From a virus, in the IMG/VR virus record IMGVR_UViG_3300043436_000502, positions 1 to 29,985 of that record: a stretch of DNA of 29,985 nt. One strand, given 5' to 3'. Made by a program: the position numbers and the translations under genes. Each line of letters opens with the position of its first letter. Within the stretch, counting starts at the first letter, position 1. The notes under the pieces were generated by a model. That model searched no databases, was not told the origin of the DNA, and saw nothing but the letters and a program-made list of their open reading frames with translations. Shown one piece after another: positions 1 to 5,372 of this stretch.

Positions 1-667
1 AGTACCTGTCGAGAATCTTCTCCGTAAAGAAGCCAGCGGCCACTGACCAGATCCCATCAGGGATACCACTGGCCTCGTCAAAGATCACCATCATGCCGTC
101 ATGGTTGTGGACACCGGCATACGAGTCTGGGTTTTCTTCACTCCAGAGCTTACCCTCGGCGGCCCAGTACCGTGTGCCCTTCTTAAGGTCACGCTCAACC
201 AAATCAGTCAACCACGCAGCAGGTACCAGCTTGGTAGCACTCGGCTCCCACCAGTGCGAGTTGATGCTCATGGTGGCCCACTTGGTCAACTCACCCCAGG
301 TCACCGTTCTCAACTGGTTCTCGCTGTTAGCCGATACGATGACGCTACTACCTATCCGGGTACTCAGCATCCACAGGATCAACCACGACACCAGTGCTGA
401 CTTGCCAATTCCCCGGCCCGAGCTTACAGACCGCCTGAGCGCGTCCATGTCCAGCTTACCCTTGTTCTCTTTGATGTGCTCGGCGATCCTACGTAGTGCT
501 CTCCTCTGCCAGGCTCGTGGTCCTTTGAAGTGCTCGAGTGGGGTGTTCTTCTGCCCCCACGGGAACGCAAACAGCACAAATGTCTCAGGGTTGTCAGCAA
601 CCTGCGAACTCCACAACTGAGTCATCAGGGTCTGTTCGTCCTCTGGGGAGTAAATGGGTTTCTGCAT
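1..667 (-). CDS. Terminase large subunit, N-terminal part (partial)
   Basis: This is the ATPase motor that packages phage DNA into the procapsid. The reading frame is open from an ATG at 667 to the left edge, giving about 222 residues of ATPase domain; the nuclease domain lies outside the window. A Walker A motif SGRGIGKS is at about residues 83-90 and a Walker B MVIFDEA at about residues 200-206. The motif just upstream, GPRAWQRRAL near residue 50, is typical of large terminases. The start codon overlaps the stop of the small-subunit gene by one base (TGATG), which implies translational coupling. The family assignment is firm. The packaging type (headful or cohesive ends) cannot be read from this fragment. 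Confidence 0.93.
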   Translation of the reverse strand, partial: MQKPIYSPEDEQTLMTQLWSSQVADNPETFVLFAFPWGQKNTPLEHFKGPRAWQRRALRRIAEHIKENKGKLDMDALRRSVSSGRGIGKSALVSWLILWMLSTRIGSSVIVSANSENQLRTVTWGELTKWATMSINSHWWEPSATKLVPAAWLTDLVERDLKKGTRYWAAEGKLWSEENPDSYAGVHNHDGMMVIFDEASGIPDGIWSVAAGFFTEKILDRY

Positions 668-1218
668 CAGTCTGTCCTCGGCTCCACATCAATCACATCG
701 GCCTCGACGATACGGGCCCGAGCAGCACTCAGGGCATCGGTGATGCTGATCCCACCGGTCAACTCGATGTTGGTCGTCGCGCCGTACTTCTTACGGTTGT
801 GTGCTCCCATGAGCCACTTGCGCGTGTCGATCTTGAGCTTGGACCGGTTCACATCTTCCAGCGAGTCATCGGCATCGGCAATCTCAATGATCTCGCCAGC
901 CATGAACTCCGTGCGCATCTCCTGAGCCTCGTCAAAGAGTTGCTTGCGGGTCGGGTCTTTCTTGATCCACCGGTAGAAGTCGTTGTAGTCGATGTCCCGC
1001 TGGTCGTCCCGCAGCACTTGGGACAGCGACATGCCGTGGGCAATCGAGTCGATGGCTCGCATGAAGACCTGCTCATACTGTACGAGTACGAGTGCTTTGC
1101 CCTCTGGTGAGGGTTTCGGAGTTGCAGGCGCGGGGTCCAGCCAGTCTGGTAGCAGTGTGACATCTGCGCCTACGGATTGCTGATGTGGTGTGTCCATAGT
1201 GCCTATAGGGTAGCACAT
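667..1218 (-). CDS. Terminase small subunit-like protein
   Basis: A 183-residue protein directly upstream of, and overlapping, the large terminase gene, the usual place for the DNA-recognition subunit. The central part (residues about 45-110) has the helical pattern of phage terminase small subunits of the kind with FYRWIKKDP and RKQLFDEAQEMR, which resembles a helix-turn-helix region followed by an oligomerisation helix. The C-terminus includes a conserved-looking LKIDTRKWLMGAHNRKKYG segment, seen in many phage small terminases. The start is uncertain. The first ATG (1218) has no good ribosome site. A second ATG seven codons later (1197) has TAGGC about six bases upstream and may be the true start. 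Confidence 0.8.
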   Translation of the reverse strand: MCYPIGTMDTPHQQSVGADVTLLPDWLDPAPATPKPSPEGKALVLVQYEQVFMRAIDSIAHGMSLSQVLRDDQRDIDYNDFYRWIKKDPTRKQLFDEAQEMRTEFMAGEIIEIADADDSLEDVNRSKLKIDTRKWLMGAHNRKKYGATTNIELTGGISITDALSAARARIVEADVIDVEPRTD

Positions 1219-1261
1219 GTGTGAGCTTGTGTGTCATGAGTGGTACTGAACCCATTGGGTC

Positions 1262-1293
1262 TGTGGATCAATGAGAAATTTTATAAAAATTTT
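1262..1293. other. DnaA-box-like word next to AT-rich tract
   Basis: TGTGGATCA at 1262-1270 differs by one base from the DnaA box TGTGGATAA. It is followed after five bases by an uninterrupted A/T tract at 1276-1293. An ACCC-N3-GGGT box ends two bases before it. Box arrays plus an AT-rich unwinding tract are the usual parts of iteron origins. The AT tract could instead supply a -10 (TATAAA on the minus strand) for the terminase operon; I see no convincing -35 for that. Confidence 0.35.
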
Positions 1294-1372
1294 GTCTGAT
1301 ACCGCCGCTGCCGTGACCCTTGGCGCTCGGCCCTACCCCACCCCCTCGGAGCCGCGACACCCTGCACCCTGA

Positions 1373-1394
1373 TGTTAGTGAGTACTGACTAACA
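1373..1394. repeat. 22-base near-perfect palindrome
   Basis: TGTTAGT-g-AGTACT-g-ACTAACA is symmetric except for the two G positions flanking the centre. It lies 17 bases before the first box of the dense ACCC-N3-GGGT core. It is a likely dimer binding site or cruciform-forming element. No function is assigned. Confidence 0.6.
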
Positions 1395-1772
1395 TAACCA
1401 TGACACCCTGACCCGCTGGGTCAGTGAATCCATGCATCAATCCATGACCCGCTGGGTCAGTGTGACATCAGTCACAAGTGACGCACTCACCCTGTGGGTC
1501 ATTGTTACCCGCTGGGTCAGTGCATTACCCGCTGGGTCACCAGACGCATGACCCAATGGGTCAATTGGGGCAAAAATCCGGGTTTTTGAGGGCGAGTGCG
1601 TCAGGTGTGACATCGCGCGGGCGAGGGGTCGATTTACGACTTTTTGAAATAGGTCTTTTATTCTGGTTTTCCCAGAACCCCTTACCCTTCTGTAAGTCAC
1701 AAGTGGCGCACCGATACAGTAGACACCCAGCGGGTAAGGGTAAGCACTTAGAAACATTTATTTGTAGAGTAG

Positions 1773-1803
1773 TTGACCCGCTGGGTTAAAACCATGTTAA
1801 GAT
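1773..1803 (+). promoter_or_regulatory. Promoter candidate of the early small-gene operon, overlapped by a repeat box
   Basis: A -35 TTGACC (1773-1778) is followed by an extended -10 TGTTAAGAT (TG at 1795-1796, hexamer TAAGAT at 1798-1803). The spacing is 19 bases, slightly long. The last ACCC-N3-GGGT box (1776-1786) overlaps the -35 and spacer, so a bound protein would block polymerase. The first gene starts about 43 bases downstream at 1846. This is the only credible sigma-70-like promoter upstream of the operon. Confidence 0.55.
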
Positions 1804-1845
1804 GCAACTGTGCAAAGTCGCACGGTAACCTGTAAGAGTAAAACC

Positions 1846-2010
1846 ATGAGCCCAGCTGTCACCACTTATCTGTACATGCGTGAGTCGCAACAATTGCGCC
1901 CAATCGATGCATGCACTGATGCCGCGCAACTGCACAATTTAACCGTGCCTGCGCTCGCTGCCGTTTTGATCGCATTGGATATCGATGTTGTCCGTTTGTC
2001 CTTGATCTGA
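1846..2010 (+). CDS. Small protein of unknown function (54 aa)
   Basis: First gene after the box-controlled promoter. I chose the ATG at 1846, preceded by TAAGAG. The in-frame GTG at 1810 would lie almost at the expected transcription start. The product begins MSPAVTTYLYMRESQQLRP and is mostly helical, with a hydrophobic C-terminal half (VPALAAVLIALDIDVVRLSL). I recognise no family. Its position as first gene behind an operator-like box makes a regulatory role possible, but nothing in the sequence proves DNA binding. Confidence 0.6.
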   Translation: MSPAVTTYLYMRESQQLRPIDACTDAAQLHNLTVPALAAVLIALDIDVVRLSLI

Positions 2011-2020
2011 GGGGTACACC

Positions 2021-2152
2021 ATGAACCGCCACCAATTGACCTACATCGACATGCATCCCCAACCCGTAACCCGTGGCCGTGAGTGGCCGTGGGTTATTGC
2101 CACTGTTGCCGTCTTCGCGCTGATCGGCGTTTTGCTTGCTTGGAGGGGCTGA
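2021..2152 (+). CDS. Small single-pass membrane protein (43 aa)
   Basis: ATG at 2021 has GAGGGG nine bases upstream. The 43-residue product has a hydrophilic N-terminus rich in His, Arg and Pro, followed by one transmembrane helix (about residues 24-41, WVIATVAVFALIGVLLAW) ending almost at the C-terminus. This is the pattern of a small phage inner-membrane peptide. The gene sits 10 bases after its predecessor and 2 bases before the next, inside one operon. Function is unknown. Confidence 0.6.
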   Translation: MNRHQLTYIDMHPQPVTRGREWPWVIATVAVFALIGVLLAWRG

Positions 2153-2154
2153 CT

Positions 2155-2403
2155 ATGAACTACACCACACCGATCACGAGTGCTGCCGATGCCGAAGGGT
2201 TCCTTTTCCAACTTTATCAACTGGGTTTGAGTTTTCACCCAGAGAACAACGCGCACCACATCATCAACGGCGCCACGGGTCAACCCTTGTTTACCTTTGG
2301 CGAAGCTGACTTGATAAACGAACGCATGGAGGAGGTTTTTACCTTCATGACCGACCCTTGCGCCTATTTACTCGACATCACCACATCAACCGACCGTAAC
2401 TGA
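2155..2403 (+). CDS. Conserved-looking phage protein of unknown function (82 aa)
   Basis: The start at 2155 was chosen because GGAGGGG lies about eight bases upstream; the frame is open further upstream but would overlap the membrane-peptide gene. The product starts MNYTTPITSAADAEGFLFQL and contains the string LYQLGLSFHPENNAHHI followed by a helix NERMEEVFTF and DPCAYLLD. I have seen this general layout, with a HPE/D-acid pair followed by a C-terminal ERM-type helix, in uncharacterised phage proteins. I assign no function. It is soluble, acidic and without a signal peptide. Confidence 0.7.
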   Translation: MNYTTPITSAADAEGFLFQLYQLGLSFHPENNAHHIINGATGQPLFTFGEADLINERMEEVFTFMTDPCAYLLDITTSTDRN

Positions 2404-2413
2404 AAGAAACCAC

Positions 2414-3070
2414 ATGCCTAAAATTTCCATTACATCTAAGCTTGACGGTATCCGGTCATGGTCCCTTCAGGCTCTTGACACCTGCCCGGGGTCAATCGAA
2501 TCGCCCGGGGTGTTGGTTGACGCATGCAAGGGATGCTACGCAACGGGCGGGCGATACGCTATGAATAGCGTCAAGGCACCCCGGGAATTCAACCGTGCAG
2601 ACTGGCAACGCATCGAATGGGTTGATGACATGGTGGCCGAATTGGAAAAGGACCGATATTTCCGCTGGCTTGATTCTGGTGACCTTTACTCGCTGGCGCT
2701 GGCTGAAAAGGTCTTAGAGGTCATGACCCGGACACCGTGGTGCCGTCATTGGTTGCCAACTCGCATGCACAAATTCCCAAAATTCTTGCAAGTGCTTCGC
2801 GCCATGCAAGCCTTGGACAATGTATCGGTGCGCTTTTCCGCTGATTCGATAACCGGGGAATACATCCCCGGTTTGCACGGATCTGTTATCGGACCCAGTG
2901 CCGATACATTCCAAGATCATCCCGGCGCGTCATTGTGCCGCGCATACGAACATGACGGCAAATGTTCGGGTTGCCGCGCATGCTGGGATAAAACAATCCC
3001 CCTGATCTGCTACCCGGCGCACGGCCAAAAGATGGCCCGGGTTATCCGTTTGCAGGTGGTAGCAGCATGA
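2414..3070 (+). CDS. Phage gene-product-88-like cysteine-rich protein
   Basis: A 218-residue protein and the largest in the early operon. The N-terminus has TCPGS with C24, then C38-x2-C41 in ACKGCYATGGRY, followed by an Arg/Asn-rich stretch. The middle has WLDSGDLYSLALAEKVLEV and LPTRMHKF, and the C-terminus has five more cysteines (C175, C184, C187, C190, C199). The pattern Cys-Pro, CxxCYAxxGRY, then a GD-containing helix and a TR motif matches the gene product 88 family known from mycobacteriophages and other phages, which has no established function. The cysteines probably bind metal or an iron-sulfur cluster. The start at 2414 follows GAAAGAAA. Its stop overlaps the next start (ATGA). 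Confidence 0.72.
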   Translation: MPKISITSKLDGIRSWSLQALDTCPGSIESPGVLVDACKGCYATGGRYAMNSVKAPREFNRADWQRIEWVDDMVAELEKDRYFRWLDSGDLYSLALAEKVLEVMTRTPWCRHWLPTRMHKFPKFLQVLRAMQALDNVSVRFSADSITGEYIPGLHGSVIGPSADTFQDHPGASLCRAYEHDGKCSGCRACWDKTIPLICYPAHGQKMARVIRLQVVAA

Positions 3071-3408
3071 CCGACAAATTTACACAAACCGATGTCGCCA
3101 GCATTGCAGAGATAACGGCGTTTTTATACGCTGGCGCGTTGCAGCATCCCACATTAGGTGCCAATGGCAAAGGCATGTGCTTGGATAGTTGGTCCGGGCA
3201 TACGGGGTTTGTAGGCCATTGCACAAACTATGCAATTGCAATCGATGCATGGTTGACCACGCGAACCGATGATTTCCCCGGCGTTTTGGCTTATGAGTTG
3301 ATTGAACCAATGGGGGAATGGTTGATCGAAAAATTCCACTACCCGCCACCCGTGGCCGATGTCTTGGAATATTTCAAAGTTGAGTTTATCGCATGGATTG
3401 AAAGGTAA
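3067..3408 (+). CDS. Unknown early protein (113 aa)
   Basis: ATG overlaps the stop of the GP88-like gene (ATGA at 3067-3070), so the two are likely translated together. The 113-residue product is soluble and aromatic-rich. It has DSWSGHTGFVGHCTNYAIAI in the middle and a C-terminal helical part ending FKVEFIAWIER. No signal peptide, membrane segment or motif that I recognise is present. Codon use (many A/T-ending codons) matches its operon neighbours rather than the late genes. No function is assigned. Confidence 0.65.
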   Translation: MTDKFTQTDVASIAEITAFLYAGALQHPTLGANGKGMCLDSWSGHTGFVGHCTNYAIAIDAWLTTRTDDFPGVLAYELIEPMGEWLIEKFHYPPPVADVLEYFKVEFIAWIER

Positions 3409-3411
3409 ACC

Positions 3412-3624
3412 ATGACCGAATCACCAATTCCCGGTTACGTTCACAATCCAAACCCTGACCGATATCCAACCCGGTCAGACTGGCCGAAACCGGGCACAAA
3501 GGGCACTCATAGGGGCCGCCCGGTCACACTCATGACCGTCTGGCACCAGTACCGCGCACTATTCCAAACCGGGCCATATTCCACAATGAATGCCAATTTA
3601 CAGGACTTTATCCCATGCGAGTGA
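3412..3624 (+). CDS. Unknown small protein (70 aa)
   Basis: Begins three bases after the preceding stop, with AAAGG seven bases before the ATG. The N-terminal third is unusually rich in Pro, Asn, Asp and basic residues (PIPGYVHNPNPDRYPTRSDW), followed by a short helical part VTLMTVWHQYRALF. It could be an extended, partner-dependent small phage protein. Its 3-prime end overlaps the next gene by 10 bases. Function unknown. Confidence 0.55.
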   Translation: MTESPIPGYVHNPNPDRYPTRSDWPKPGTKGTHRGRPVTLMTVWHQYRALFQTGPYSTMNANLQDFIPCE

Positions 3625-3758
3625 AAGAATTTTGGCAATGGCTAATCGATTTAGCCGATGCCACCGATGATGCACCGATAGATCTACCCAGTGCAGAACA
3701 TGCCTTTTTAATGGGGCGCACCGTGGCCCAATATTTGGAGACCTTGAACCATGCATAA
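3615..3758 (+). CDS. Unknown small acidic protein (47 aa)
   Basis: Starts at ATG 3615 inside the end of the previous gene. The product is MRVKEFWQWLIDLADATDD followed by an acidic linker and a C-terminal helix with FLMGRTVAQYLETL. It is amphipathic helical and acidic, the kind of small protein that often inhibits or bridges host enzymes in phage early regions, but that is only a general association. It overlaps both neighbours (10 and 8 bases), so it belongs to a compact, translationally coupled string. Confidence 0.5.
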   Translation: MRVKEFWQWLIDLADATDDAPIDLPSAEHAFLMGRTVAQYLETLNHA

Positions 3759-3855
3759 CACCCCAGAACAAAACGAAGCATTCCGGCGCGCATGGGATGC
3801 GACAAATGCGCGATGGAAGGCTCAACAAAATCAACCCGTGAAAGATTCAAAATGA
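3751..3855 (+). CDS. Unknown microprotein (34 aa)
   Basis: ATG at 3751 overlaps the end of the 47-residue gene. The 34-residue product is a single predicted helix rich in Asn, Gln, Ala, Arg and Trp (core EAFRRAWDATNARWKAQQ). Its stop overlaps the ATG of the next gene (ATGA). No family is recognised. I list it as a real gene because it fills exactly the gap between two overlapping neighbours in the same operon. Confidence 0.45.
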   Translation: MHNTPEQNEAFRRAWDATNARWKAQQNQPVKDSK

Positions 3856-4091
3856 TCAATCTTGAAAACCTACAGGCCGAAGAGGCCGAACGATTAGCCT
3901 ATTCTGAGGGATACCCGGGCACCGCCCGGTTATTTGCCCGGATCGATGACCTGCAACGGGCATTAGGGCAGGCAGTCGCTGCCCTTTATTTGATTGAAAA
4001 TGATGCCGGAACCATCAAGCATGCCCGGATGATCACTCATGATGCAATTGTCAAAATTTCACCGGTAACCGATGCCGAAGGGATCATTTAA
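3852..4091 (+). CDS. Unknown helical protein (79 aa)
   Basis: Start at 3852 overlaps the preceding stop; an upstream in-frame ATG at 3792 would overlap the neighbour by 64 bases and is less likely. The product begins MINLENLQAEEAERLAYSEG and continues with a helix LFARIDDLQRALGQAVAALYLIE, giving a small coiled-coil-like protein, probably a dimer. No catalytic motif is visible. It is coupled to the next gene, whose ATG uses the last base of its TAA stop. Confidence 0.55.
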   Translation: MINLENLQAEEAERLAYSEGYPGTARLFARIDDLQRALGQAVAALYLIENDAGTIKHARMITHDAIVKISPVTDAEGII

Positions 4092-4216
4092 TGACAACGT
4101 GGCCTTTTCCCCCGCCCGGTGGCCCCATACCGTGGACACCTGAGCAAATCGAACGATACGCCCGGGAACAACGCGAAGCGCTACCCCCTGCACCATTTGT
4201 AGGGGTGACCCTATGA
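4091..4216 (+). CDS. Unknown proline-rich microprotein (41 aa)
   Basis: ATG at 4091 shares one base with the previous stop. The product is MTTWPFPPPGGPIPWTPEQI followed by a short helix ERYAREQREAL and a Pro-rich tail. The N-terminus looks extended (polyproline-like), while the centre is a charged helix. I know no family for it. It overlaps the start of the following membrane peptide by four bases. Confidence 0.45.
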   Translation: MTTWPFPPPGGPIPWTPEQIERYAREQREALPPAPFVGVTL

Positions 4217-4272
4217 GCGCTCTAATCGTTGCCGTCATTGTTGCCGCTGTCATTGCAGTATGGGACAGTTAA
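4213..4272 (+). CDS. Putative 19-residue membrane peptide
   Basis: ATG at 4213 overlaps the preceding stop (ATGA). The product MSALIVAVIVAAVIAVWDS is almost entirely one hydrophobic helix, long enough to cross the inner membrane. It is the last frame before the terminator. Very short phage membrane peptides exist, but an ORF this short can also arise by chance, so the call rests on the overlap arrangement and hydrophobicity. Confidence 0.35.
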   Translation: MSALIVAVIVAAVIAVWDS

Positions 4273-4295
4273 CCCAGCATATCCCGCACCCCAAA

Positions 4296-4326
4296 GCCCC
4301 TAAATTAGCGTTTAGGGGCATTTTTT
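4296..4326 (+). terminator. Rho-independent terminator of the early operon
   Basis: A perfect nine-base-pair stem GCCCCTAAA / TTTAGGGGC (4296-4304 with 4311-4319) with a six-base loop, followed by A and six T residues. It lies 24 bases after the last small gene and 24 bases before the next gene, separating the two plus-strand groups. Confidence 0.92.
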
Positions 4327-4349
4327 GACCCTTACCCTACCCAACCCCC

Positions 4350-4649
4350 ATGACCGACAAAAAACCCCCTCAAAACCCCGAATTCGTGGCCGCACTGGCC
4401 GCACTAATCACCCGCCACCAGTTGACCGAAGCCCAATCGGCCACCCTATTGGGTGTCCCCGTGTTCACTTTGCGCAAATGGCGCACGGGTAGCCGTGCCC
4501 CTAATGCTGCCGCCGTGCGACTGGTGGAGGTGTTCGACCTGCTGGCAGTGCTGGCCCCTGCGATCCTGGCTGGCCTGATTCCAACGCCTGACCCCGTCAT
4601 GCCAAAGCGACCCCGCACCAAAGTAACCAAGACTGGAGAATCGAAGTGA
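4350..4649 (+). CDS. Helix-turn-helix DNA-binding protein
   Basis: A 99-residue protein with a helix-turn-helix of the XRE/antitoxin-like type at about residues 24-50: LTEAQSATLLGVPVFTLRKW followed by RTGSRAPNAAAVRL. The Gly before the recognition helix and the KWRTG ending are characteristic. The C-terminal tail (about residue 78 on) is basic and rich in Pro, Lys and Thr. It is likely a transcriptional regulator and a candidate for binding one of the palindromic arrays in this window; that link is speculation. The ATG at 4350 has a C-rich leader without a clear ribosome site. No promoter is obvious between the terminator and the start. Confidence 0.8.
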   Translation: MTDKKPPQNPEFVAALAALITRHQLTEAQSATLLGVPVFTLRKWRTGSRAPNAAAVRLVEVFDLLAVLAPAILAGLIPTPDPVMPKRPRTKVTKTGESK

Positions 4650-4825
4650 ACCACACTGAAGCCGAATACATCAACGAAGGCGCACGATACGAACGCGCCA
4701 ACAACACCGAGAGCGCACGGGCCATCGCCTACAAGCTCCGGGCCATGCTGTCCAGCGAGAGGCCCGAGGACCAGAGTTATGCGCGGGAGCTTATTGAAAA
4801 GGGACGCAAGGAGGCACGAGCATGA
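4646..4825 (+). CDS. Unknown small protein, GTG start (59 aa)
   Basis: Starts with GTG at 4646, overlapping the stop of the regulator gene by three bases, with GGAG eight bases upstream. The 59-residue product is highly charged and helical (cores EAEYINEGARYERA and YARELIEKGRKEA). No motif is recognised. It is coupled at both ends: its TGA overlaps the next ATG. Codon use is GC-rich like the late and replication genes, unlike the 1846-4272 cassette. Confidence 0.6.
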   Translation: MNHTEAEYINEGARYERANNTESARAIAYKLRAMLSSERPEDQSYARELIEKGRKEARA

Positions 4826-5220
4826 CCAAAGACGAAGCACTCGACAAGGCGCTGGAGGCGATGGAACACGGCGTGGCTACCTGTTTTGACAGGTGCGCTC
4901 ATGAGCAAGTAATGAGCAGACCAGAGCACTTCATCAACCAAGCCATCACCGCCATCAAGCAAGCCCTTGCAGCACCTACTGTGCAGGAGCCTGTGGGTGA
5001 AGTGTCAGGTCACGACTGGAGTACGGGGCTGCTTTACAGGGACTTGGAACCCGGAACACCCCTCTACACCACCCCACCCGCAGCACAGCGGCAATGGGTT
5101 GGGCTGACGGATGAGGAGATTCGGCACATCAATAGGAGCACCATGAGCTTGCCCATAGAAGAAGTGCTGAATTCTTTTGCCCGAGCCATCGAAGCCAAAC
5201 TCAAGGAGAAGAACACATGA
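4822..5220 (+). CDS. Conserved phage protein of unknown function (132 aa)
   Basis: ATG overlaps the previous stop; GGAGGCACGAGC precedes it. The N-terminal half is helical (ALDKALEAMEHG, AITAIKQALAAP). It is followed by a linker with the YTTPPAAQRQWVGLTDEEI segment and a C-terminal helix. This linker is a very recurrent sequence in uncharacterised phage and prophage proteins of Burkholderiales, which supports the host guess. No enzymatic motif is visible. It is probably a soluble accessory protein. Confidence 0.7.
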   Translation: MTKDEALDKALEAMEHGVATCFDRCAHEQVMSRPEHFINQAITAIKQALAAPTVQEPVGEVSGHDWSTGLLYRDLEPGTPLYTTPPAAQRQWVGLTDEEIRHINRSTMSLPIEEVLNSFARAIEAKLKEKNT

Positions 5221-5348
5221 CCGAGTGCAAACACCGGTGGGAGCCGACCAACTTCGGCATCAAGTATCGCAACCCCGGCAGCTACTGGTACAAGTGCGCC
5301 CGGTGCAACAAAGTTATTTACACAATTCTTTTGGAGAAGCAAGCATGA
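5217..5348 (+). CDS. Small zinc-ribbon-like protein (43 aa)
   Basis: ATG at 5217 overlaps the previous stop; GGAGAAG lies upstream. The product has MTECKHRWEP near the start and YKCARCNKVI later, giving C4, H6 and C27-x2-C30, which could form one zinc site. It is the last gene of the plus-strand group. Its stop lies at the A-tract of the minus-strand terminator, so the two operons converge here. Function unknown; nucleic-acid or protein binding is plausible for such a mini zinc ribbon. Confidence 0.6.
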   Translation: MTECKHRWEPTNFGIKYRNPGSYWYKCARCNKVIYTILLEKQA

Positions 5349-5368
5349 AAAAAGGGGCCATTGGCCCC
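5348..5368 (-). terminator. Terminator of the primase-polymerase operon
   Basis: On the minus strand GGGGCC-AAT-GGCCCC (5368-5354) is followed by six T residues (complement of 5353-5348). It lies five bases beyond the stop of the primase-polymerase gene. The plus strand has no T-run after the stem, so it should act only on leftward transcription. Confidence 0.85.
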
Positions 5369-5372
5369 CTTG

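Larger units (their letters stand above)
1250..1786. repeat. Nine-copy ACCC-N3-GGGT palindromic box array
   Basis: Boxes lie at 1250-1260, 1411-1421, 1447-1457, 1489-1499, 1507-1517, 1527-1537, 1551-1561, 1725-1735 and 1776-1786. Five read ACCCGCTGGGT, one (1725) is its reverse complement ACCCAGCGGGT, 1551 is ACCCAATGGGT, 1250 is that word reversed, and 1489 has centre TGT. Several extend to TGACCC-N3-GGGTCA. Start-to-start spacings are 36, 42, 18, 20 and 24 bases in the dense core. Because both orientations and different centres occur, the half-site ACCC/GGGT with a three-base spacer is the conserved feature. This fits binding by a dimeric protein. Confidence 0.88.
1219..1845. other. Gene-free control region, possible replication origin or operator cluster
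   Basis: About 620 bases without a credible gene, between the divergent terminase operon and the early plus-strand operon. It holds nine ACCC-N3-GGGT boxes, a DnaA-box-like word beside an AT-rich tract, a 22-base near-palindrome, a perfect TGTGAC-N4-GTCACA inverted repeat at 1461-1476, a 16-base direct repeat (1471-1486 and 1696-1711, one mismatch) and a promoter candidate at the right end. Short open frames here contain the repeats and lack ribosome sites, so I do not call them genes. The density of symmetric sites shows a protein-binding region. Whether it is an origin, an operator array or both is inference. Confidence 0.7.

Noticed and set aside
1276-1293. Strong minus-strand promoter for terminase from the AT-rich tract
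   Set aside because: TATAAA could be a -10, but no -35 at proper spacing was found.
1411-1561. CRISPR-like repeats
   Set aside because: The repeat unit is an 11-base palindrome with irregular 18-42 base spacing and occurs in both orientations; there are no spacers of constant length and no cas genes.
1437-1789. Open frames of about 100 codons on both strands through the repeat region
   Set aside because: They are created by the ACCC-N3-GGGT repeats, lack ribosome sites and have no plausible protein pattern.
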